The notes beneath the pieces are model-generated. The model was not told where the DNA came from. It saw only the letters and a program-made list of their open reading frames with translations, and made no database searches. From Micrococcales bacterium (GTDB taxonomy: Bacteria; Actinomycetota; Actinomycetes; Actinomycetales; Microbacteriaceae), in the NCBI GenBank assembly GCA_024641015.1, contig JAHEDU010000013.1:1-34332 (forward strand): a stretch of DNA of 34,332 nucleotides, in the 5' to 3' direction. Position 1 is the first letter of the stretch. Each line of letters begins with the position of its first letter. Made by a program: the position numbers and the translations under genes. This document shows positions 33,630 to 34,332 of this stretch, one piece after another.

Positions 33630-34332
33630 GTGCTGAAACGCCTCCTCATCATCTCGCGGCCGGTCCTCTGGGTGAACACCATCGGAACCACCATCGTCGG
33701 GATGTGGTTGGCGGGCCACCTGTGGACGTGGGACATTCTGCCGATACTCATCTGGGTCACGTTCCCGTTCAACATCCTGATTTACGGAATCAACGACATC
33801 TTCGATCAGGAAACCGACAACATCAACGCGCGCAAGGGCGGGTACGAGGGCGCGAAAATTTTCCCGAACGAGGTCGTCCCGATCTGGATCGCGGTCGTCG
33901 CCACGAATCTGCCGTTCCTCGCATACTTCTGGTTCACCGTCCCCCAGTCCGCCTTCTGGTGGATGGTGGCGTATTCGGCGTTCTTCTGGTTCTATTCGAT
34001 GCCACCGCTGCGCTTCAAGGCGCGAAAGTACCTGGACGCGTTCTCGAACACAGATTACGCGTTCCCGTTGGCGTTCGTGCCGCTGGCACTCGGCGCCGAG
34101 CCCGTGTGGCTTGCGGTCATCGGCTTGATGACTTGGTCGATTGCCAAGCACGCCTATGACGCGATTCAAGACATTCCGCAGGATTCCGACACCGGAATCA
34201 TCACCACCGCAGTTCACCTGGGCGCGAAGGGCACCGCGTGGTGGTCGACCTTCTGGTGGGCGGTATCGACGGTGTGCTTTGCGCTGGTCAACATCCCCGT
34301 CGCCATCGCGAACGCGATCATTGCCGGAATTC
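33630..34332 (+). CDS. UbiA-family prenyltransferase, lycopene-elongase-like (partial)
   Basis: The first 234 codons of a polytopic membrane prenyltransferase; the 3' end is outside the window, so the ORF track lacks it. It begins (V/M)LKRLLIISRPVLWVNTIG. It has the first Asp-rich motif NDIFDQETDNINARKGG (about 54-70), which binds the prenyl diphosphate through magnesium, and a second one in YDAIQDIPQDSDTG. Several hydrophobic segments surround them. The NDIFD...RKGG form resembles actinobacterial lycopene elongases (CrtEb type) that build C50 carotenoids, but other UbiA substrates are possible, and no other carotenoid gene is visible. The start GTG 33630 is set by the -10 spacing. Confidence 0.82.
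   Translation, partial: MLKRLLIISRPVLWVNTIGTTIVGMWLAGHLWTWDILPILIWVTFPFNILIYGINDIFDQETDNINARKGGYEGAKIFPNEVVPIWIAVVATNLPFLAYFWFTVPQSAFWWMVAYSAFFWFYSMPPLRFKARKYLDAFSNTDYAFPLAFVPLALGAEPVWLAVIGLMTWSIAKHAYDAIQDIPQDSDTGIITTAVHLGAKGTAWWSTFWWAVSTVCFALVNIPVAIANAIIAGI

Overview
The window reads as a chromosomal segment of a high-G+C actinobacterium, most likely Microbacteriaceae or a close relative. This rests on actinobacterial gene orders (infC-rpmI-rplT-tsnR-pheST-argC, hisC-hisB-hisH-priA-sseB, and lexA divergent from a LysM gene and near hflX), actinobacterial-type SOS boxes, LAxTG sortase substrates and many apparently leaderless genes. No rRNA, tRNA, IS element or CRISPR array was recognised. 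Both edge genes, argC at the left and a UbiA prenyltransferase at the right, are cut by the window.

Layout. (1) 1-8106, mostly minus strand: translation genes infC, rpmI, rplT, tsnR, pheS and pheT, then argC. Two extra genes, a SOUL haem-binding-like protein and a secreted Asp-rich protein, sit between rplT and tsnR. infC appears to start at an ATC codon behind a structured leader. (2) 8107-9777: a DUF1844 gene and a membrane-anchored collagen-like surface protein. (3) 9820-13663: histidine genes hisC-hisB-hisH-priA plus an SseB-domain gene. (4) 13701-14954: a LysM cell-division-suppressor-like gene divergent from lexA, with three SOS-box-like sites between them. (5) 14947-17409: a lower-G+C, probably transferred restriction-modification cassette lying between the 3' ends of lexA and hflX. 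Its adenine methyltransferase is split in two, with the motif blocks in swapped order. (6) 17469-21159: hflX, a small membrane protein and an acetoacetyl-CoA synthetase. (7) 21152-29926: a myo-inositol catabolic cluster. The iolG and lacI-type regulator genes are transcribed leftward. A tight rightward operon holds iolE, iolC, a Cgl0158-type aldolase, iolB, a second Gfo/Idh/MocA dehydrogenase and iolD. A LacI-type operator lies in the divergent promoter. (8) 29960-31572: an iron-sulfur (FeS-BCP) photolyase with its small DUF2256 partner. (9) 31642-33559: two tandem paralogous secreted propeller-like proteins with LAxTG sorting tails. (10) 33630-end: a UbiA prenyltransferase, possibly a lycopene elongase.

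How the genes work together. The iol genes cover inositol oxidation, dehydration, ring opening, isomerisation, phosphorylation and probably aldol cleavage. No iolA or inositol transporter is in the window. The SOS region couples LexA to a probable division inhibitor. A recurring signal is a TANNNT hexamer about six bases before a start codon with little or no Shine-Dalgarno sequence. It precedes tsnR, pheS, hisC, hisB, the acetoacetyl-CoA synthetase, a small membrane gene, DUF2256 and ubiA, and points to widespread leaderless transcription. The observations most worth following are the split and permuted methyltransferase, the collagen-like protein with SAYDxW modules, and the duplicated LAxTG proteins.
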